Part shown: piece by piece, positions 60,764-64,000 of the stretch
Position numbering within the stretch: the stretch's first letter is position 1
Layout of the letters: every line of letters begins with the position of its first letter
NCBI GenBank assembly: GCA_945875915.1
Contig: CAMCMT010000007.1
Span: 1 to 64,000 of the forward strand
Origin: Synechococcus sp. UW140
Lineage (GTDB): Bacteria; Cyanobacteriota; Cyanobacteriia; PCC-6307; Cyanobiaceae
Length of the DNA: 64,000 nt
Direction: 5' to 3'
Translations under genes and position numbers: made by a program
Notes under the pieces: model-generated
What the model was told of the DNA's origin: nothing
The model's database searches: none
The model's input: the letters and a program-made list of their open reading frames with translations, nothing else

Positions 60764-62259
60764 TGACCGCAACTTCATTCATTCAAAAGGGAGTAGATGC
60801 GGCAACGCAAGGGAACCTGACGGAAGCAGAAAACTGCTTCCGTCAGGCCTTTTTATTGTCAAAGAAAGAACACGCTAGATTCAATATTGGTGCAGCAAAC
60901 TTGATCCGCTTACTGCATCAGCAAAAAAAGAATCAAGAAGTAGTAATAATAGCCGAAGAACTTGGCACGGAGCAAATGATCAAGTTGCCTCAGATCTGTA
61001 TTCTAATGGCGGCAGAGTCGGCACTTAAAACCGGCGAAAACAGAGTAAGTGCAAGCCTATATAAAAACTTATACGCCCAATACCCACAAGAAAAGGGAGT
61101 CGTACTGGGCTTTAGTCAAGCAACAATGCTACTTGGGGAACTAGACAAAGCCGACAGGATACTCCGAAATTACACTCAAACAAACGGAGCAGATACAGAG
61201 ATCGAAACTAATCTGGCTGTGATTGCATTGGAAAAAGGGAATTTAAGAGAAGCGGAAGAACACTACCGCAAGGCCAGCAGCTTAGCGCCCAAAACATTTG
61301 TAGTCCATTATAATTTGGGAAAATACTTGCAAATGCATGGCGACTTGGATGAGGCCATGGATGAATTAAATACCTGCTTAGAGATCGTACCAAGTGCTGT
61401 CGAAGCAATGATCGCTAAAGCAGAAACTCTAAGAAGCAAAGGGCAAGAAGAAGAATCGCAAAAGCTCTATATCAAAGCGATGAATAGAAATGCCTTGAAT
61501 AAGGAACAAGTGATCGCCATTGTTAAACCTATCCTCGCCAATGCCATTGAAAAAGCCGACATAGAAACATGTAGGCAGTATCTGGTTAATATTTCAGATA
61601 AAATCCGGTCTGATTTTCGCTTAAAGACGATCATCTATGACCTACCAGAAGACCTTCAAAATGAATTTGGCGGTGGAGCTGACTTGTATGATCCAAGAAA
61701 ACTAGTATTGACCAAAAATTTCATAAATGATAGGGGGTATTTGGAAAGAATCAAAGAAGAAGTACTATCTCAGAAAAGCCTGATAAAAGATCGACCAGAT
61801 AAACCAACTAGAGGTGGAAAACAAAGCCACGAAATCATGGAAACAAGTACCAATGAATTGAAAAATCTAGGACGAGATCTTGAGAGCGAATTAACTAACT
61901 ACGCAAACAATATGCCAGCTTCAATCAGACCCCCAGCCAATTCCAAATTCAGAATTAGTGGTTGGGCTGTCAGTTTAGAATCAGGCGGACATCAACTACG
62001 CCATAGCCATCCGGAAGCGGTTGCGAGTGGAGTTATCTATTTATCAATACCTGCGGATATGAATTTGAGTGATGATAACAAACAAGGTTCTCTCTATTTT
62101 TCAAGCGGAGCGGGAAAGGCAGAAGGGCAATCAATGCATGTAATGGCGACCACGGGCAAACTAGTTATGTTTCCATCCTACATGCCACATGAAACAATTC
62201 CCTTTAGGTCAACACAAGAAAGGGTTTGCCTTGCTGTCAACCTGATCAAAGTCAAATGA
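60763..62259 (+). CDS. TPR protein with C-terminal 2OG-Fe(II) oxygenase domain
   Basis: The 498-residue frame starts with TTG. Residues 5-270 are TPR-like helical repeats (ATQGNLTEAENCFRQAFLLS, LGKYLQMHGDLDEAMDELNTCLEI). The C-terminal 90 residues fit the 2OG-FeII_Oxy_5 family: HQLRHSHPEAVASGVIYLSIP (His414, His416), LVMFPSYMPHETIPF (His476) and Arg487 in ERVCLAVN. Such enzymes hydroxylate proteins or small molecules using 2-oxoglutarate, a carbon/nitrogen signal in cyanobacteria. The substrate is unknown. An intrinsic-terminator-like hairpin lies within the first 30 codons. The start codon is uncertain. Confidence 0.82.
   Translation: MTATSFIQKGVDAATQGNLTEAENCFRQAFLLSKKEHARFNIGAANLIRLLHQQKKNQEVVIIAEELGTEQMIKLPQICILMAAESALKTGENRVSASLYKNLYAQYPQEKGVVLGFSQATMLLGELDKADRILRNYTQTNGADTEIETNLAVIALEKGNLREAEEHYRKASSLAPKTFVVHYNLGKYLQMHGDLDEAMDELNTCLEIVPSAVEAMIAKAETLRSKGQEEESQKLYIKAMNRNALNKEQVIAIVKPILANAIEKADIETCRQYLVNISDKIRSDFRLKTIIYDLPEDLQNEFGGGADLYDPRKLVLTKNFINDRGYLERIKEEVLSQKSLIKDRPDKPTRGGKQSHEIMETSTNELKNLGRDLESELTNYANNMPASIRPPANSKFRISGWAVSLESGGHQLRHSHPEAVASGVIYLSIPADMNLSDDNKQGSLYFSSGAGKAEGQSMHVMATTGKLVMFPSYMPHETIPFRSTQERVCLAVNLIKVK
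60816..60856 (+). terminator. Terminator-like hairpin inside the oxygenase gene
   Basis: CCTGACGGAAGCAG (60816-60829) and CTGCTTCCGTCAGG (60834-60847) match perfectly over 14 bp with an AAAA loop, followed by CC and TTTTTATT. This is a textbook rho-independent terminator, but it lies within codons 18-31 of the TPR-oxygenase frame (GNLTEAENCFRQAFLL). The coding there is convincing TPR sequence, so both functions seem to overlap. Confidence 0.8.
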
Positions 62260-62521
62260 AGATTGTGCTCATCATGTAAAGGGGATCAACAAGCAAGTTT
62301 GGGCAAAAGTACAAACTAGATGGCATTAATTAATAGGAGGTCGCTGGCGGCGCTAAAAGACCAAGGGAGTGGTCAAAGCCAGGTAGGTACCTAGCTCAGG
62401 GAAGGGGTCACGGAATCATCATCGGATCAAGAAAAAAGGACATCCAGGCCAAAATCAGGTATGATGAGCGGATGGTGCGCGGGCCTGCTGCGCATTAAAA
62501 GTCACTCTTAATTTCCTATCC
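62260..62521 (+). promoter_or_regulatory. Spacer with possible promoter before the DJ-1 gene
   Basis: A -10-like TATGAT lies at 62460-62465, 57 bases before the ATG, followed by a 5-bp hairpin TGCGC (62476-62480) / GCGCA (62490-62494). No clear -35 was seen. The 262-base gap suggests the DJ-1 gene and the next gene can be expressed apart from the upstream genes. Confidence 0.35.
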
Positions 62522-63379
62522 ATGGCCAAAAAGATCCTGACTGTTATTTCGGAATGGGGCTATTGGGGCGAAGAATTTGTCGGACCTTACGATGTATTAG
62601 TCAAGGCTGGCTATGAGCTAGAATTCATGACTGCTTACGGTCGCAAGCCGCCTGCCTTACCTCCGAGTATGGAGGAAGGTTACATGGACCCACCACTGAA
62701 CAAATCAGTAACCGATGCCCACTTCGCTAAGAGAACAACAGAAGTCAATAGTTCAGATCTACTTGCAAATCCAATCAACCTGGCAGATCAGTTGCCACTG
62801 ATGCCTTATTTTAATGGGCCAAGTTTTGGCCTTGAATTGGCTAAATACAATGATCTAAAAGAAGAGTTCTGGAAAAAATTTGTTGATCCCTACGAAGCCC
62901 TTCTGCTTCCCGGTGGCAGCGGCCCGATGGCAGATATGGTTAACAACGAACGCCTTCACACCCTGATTCTTGGCTTCTTAAACAGGGGCAAGCTGATCGC
63001 TGCTGAATGCTACTGCGTCACCTGCTTGGCATTCGCCCGTGATTGGACTGATCGCAAGAGCATCATTGATGGCAAACATGTTACGGGTCACGCACGTGAA
63101 TATGACTATAAAGAAAATACAGGATTCGCCCAAATGTATGATTTTAATGGCGATCCGATGAACACAACAGCCAATTTTGGCCCTCCCTTCTATCCGCTAG
63201 AGTATATTTTACGTGACGCCGTGGGACCTAATGGTCAATACCATGGCGGTGTTGGACACACCATTTCAACAATCCTTGACTATCCGTTCTTAACGGGAAG
63301 GTCAACCCAAGATTCAACCCTTGTGGGTGAGCTGATCATCAAGGTTCTCGAAGAGGGCCTCACTCGGTACGGCTGGTAA
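62522..63379 (+). CDS. DJ-1/PfpI superfamily protein
   Basis: The 285-residue protein has the class I amidotransferase-like fold of Hsp31/DJ-1: ILTVISEWGYWGEEFVGPYDVLVKAGYELEFMT with an acid at residues 17-18, ALLLPGGSGPMADM, and the nucleophile elbow IAAECYCVTCLAF with Cys163. Hsp31-type proteins usually have Cys-His at the elbow; here it is Cys-Tyr, followed by two more Cys. Relatives act as glyoxalase III, chaperones or hydratases. Its place next to sugar enzymes fits an aldehyde or carbonyl-handling role, by inference. Confidence 0.82.
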   Translation: MAKKILTVISEWGYWGEEFVGPYDVLVKAGYELEFMTAYGRKPPALPPSMEEGYMDPPLNKSVTDAHFAKRTTEVNSSDLLANPINLADQLPLMPYFNGPSFGLELAKYNDLKEEFWKKFVDPYEALLLPGGSGPMADMVNNERLHTLILGFLNRGKLIAAECYCVTCLAFARDWTDRKSIIDGKHVTGHAREYDYKENTGFAQMYDFNGDPMNTTANFGPPFYPLEYILRDAVGPNGQYHGGVGHTISTILDYPFLTGRSTQDSTLVGELIIKVLEEGLTRYGW

Positions 63380-63425
63380 TACCAAAGATGATCGCCAAAA
63401 CAAATTTTAAAATTGTGAGGATTCC

Positions 63426-64000
63426 ATGAGAGGCCACGAAGCAATCATTCGCCAATTTTTGGCAAATGGTATTGATCACATGTTTGGCAATCCAGGTACA
63501 GTTGAACAGGGATTTCTAGACGCTTTGGCAGATGTGCCAGAAATGAAATATATTCTTACTCTTCAAGAATCTATTGCTGTTCTATGTGCTGATGGCTATG
63601 CCAGAAGCACACTTAAGCCCGCCCTTGTGCAGATTCATTCATCGCCAGGTCTTGGCAATGCAATCGGTAACCTGTATCAGGCCAAAAAGGGGAATGCTCC
63701 TCTTGTAGTGATTGGCGGAGATGCTGGGATTAAATATCAAGCAATGGATGCCCAAATGGCAGCTGACCTGGTCGCAATGGCCGAGCCAGTGACCAAATGG
63801 TCTGCCATGGTTCAACATCCATCCAGCCTGCTTAGGATGGTTAGAAGGGCCATTAAGGTTGCAAGTACTCCCCCATGTGGGCCAGTTTACTTGTGCTTGC
63901 CTGAAGACATGCTTGATGCCGAAATAACAGAGGAAATTTATCCTGCTCATATTCCAAGCTATGACATTCACCCAACCCAAGACAATCTATCTGAATGTGC
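63426..64000 (+). CDS. ThDP-dependent enzyme, N-terminal part (cut by window edge)
   Basis: The frame starts at an ATG after a good GAGGA site and is open to the window end (191 codons). It is the PYR domain of a thiamine-diphosphate enzyme: FLANGIDHMFGNPGTVEQGF, the cofactor Glu48 in TLQESIAVLCADGYAR and PALVQIHSSPGLGNAIGNLYQA. The sequence is closer to benzoylformate decarboxylase/acetolactate synthase-like enzymes than to transketolases. The substrate cannot be judged from this part. The start is 46 bases after the DJ-1 stop, so co-transcription is likely. Confidence 0.85.
   Translation, partial: MRGHEAIIRQFLANGIDHMFGNPGTVEQGFLDALADVPEMKYILTLQESIAVLCADGYARSTLKPALVQIHSSPGLGNAIGNLYQAKKGNAPLVVIGGDAGIKYQAMDAQMAADLVAMAEPVTKWSAMVQHPSSLLRMVRRAIKVASTPPCGPVYLCLPEDMLDAEITEEIYPAHIPSYDIHPTQDNLSEC

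Overview
The window reads as a high-GC picocyanobacterial chromosome of the Synechococcus/Cyanobium type. The evidence is a dense set of cyanobacterial core genes: a pilMNOQ set without pilP, rnhA-pyrD, a DUF3747 protein, secE-nusG-rplKAJL next to clpB and eno, and a sequence that looks like the cyanobacterial small RNA Yfr2. No tRNA, rRNA, transposase or CRISPR array was seen. Four-base stop/start overlaps (ATGA, GTGA, TTGA) are very common, so many genes are probably translationally coupled.

Left part (1-9.7 kb, accessory-like): the 3' part of a large repeat protein made of 94-residue modules and ending in a DUF4114-like domain; a PrlF/YhaV-type toxin-antitoxin pair preceded by two inverted repeats; a secreted orphan; the pseudokinase AMPylase SelO; a small membrane protein; an MNT nucleotidyltransferase next to a frameshifted HI0074-type partner; a YkuE-like phosphoesterase and another secreted orphan.

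Middle (9.7-53.6 kb, core): the Rel enzyme, a double-ATPase peptide-type ABC protein, rluD-rbgA-usp, pgk, murG, a CobD-like enzyme, a MoxR/DUF58/transglutaminase operon, rnhA-pyrD-pilMNOQ, a probable Yfr2 RNA, secE-nusG-rplKAJL, clpB, gloA, eno, an ABC1 kinase, argJ, coaE, gatB, thiO, ndk and speA. Short 15- or 18-bp tandem repeats occur at four places, three of them in protein N-termini and one in the rplK-rplA spacer.

Right part (53.6-64 kb): base composition is visibly more A+T-rich, a shift that already starts inside speA. A two-gene unit (a beta-rich repeat protein and an unusual aquaporin) diverges from a run of genes: an isoamylase-type glucan debranching enzyme, an AGE-family epimerase fused to a STAS domain, a TPR protein with a C-terminal 2OG-Fe(II) oxygenase domain, a DJ-1/PfpI protein and a ThDP-dependent enzyme cut by the window edge. 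The debranching enzyme, epimerase, STAS domain and DJ-1 protein recall the icfG carbon-control cluster of Synechocystis 6803, here with the epimerase and STAS joined in one chain. A perfect 14-bp hairpin followed by T5 lies inside the first 30 codons of the oxygenase gene, where it could act as an attenuator. This is the most unusual part of the window.
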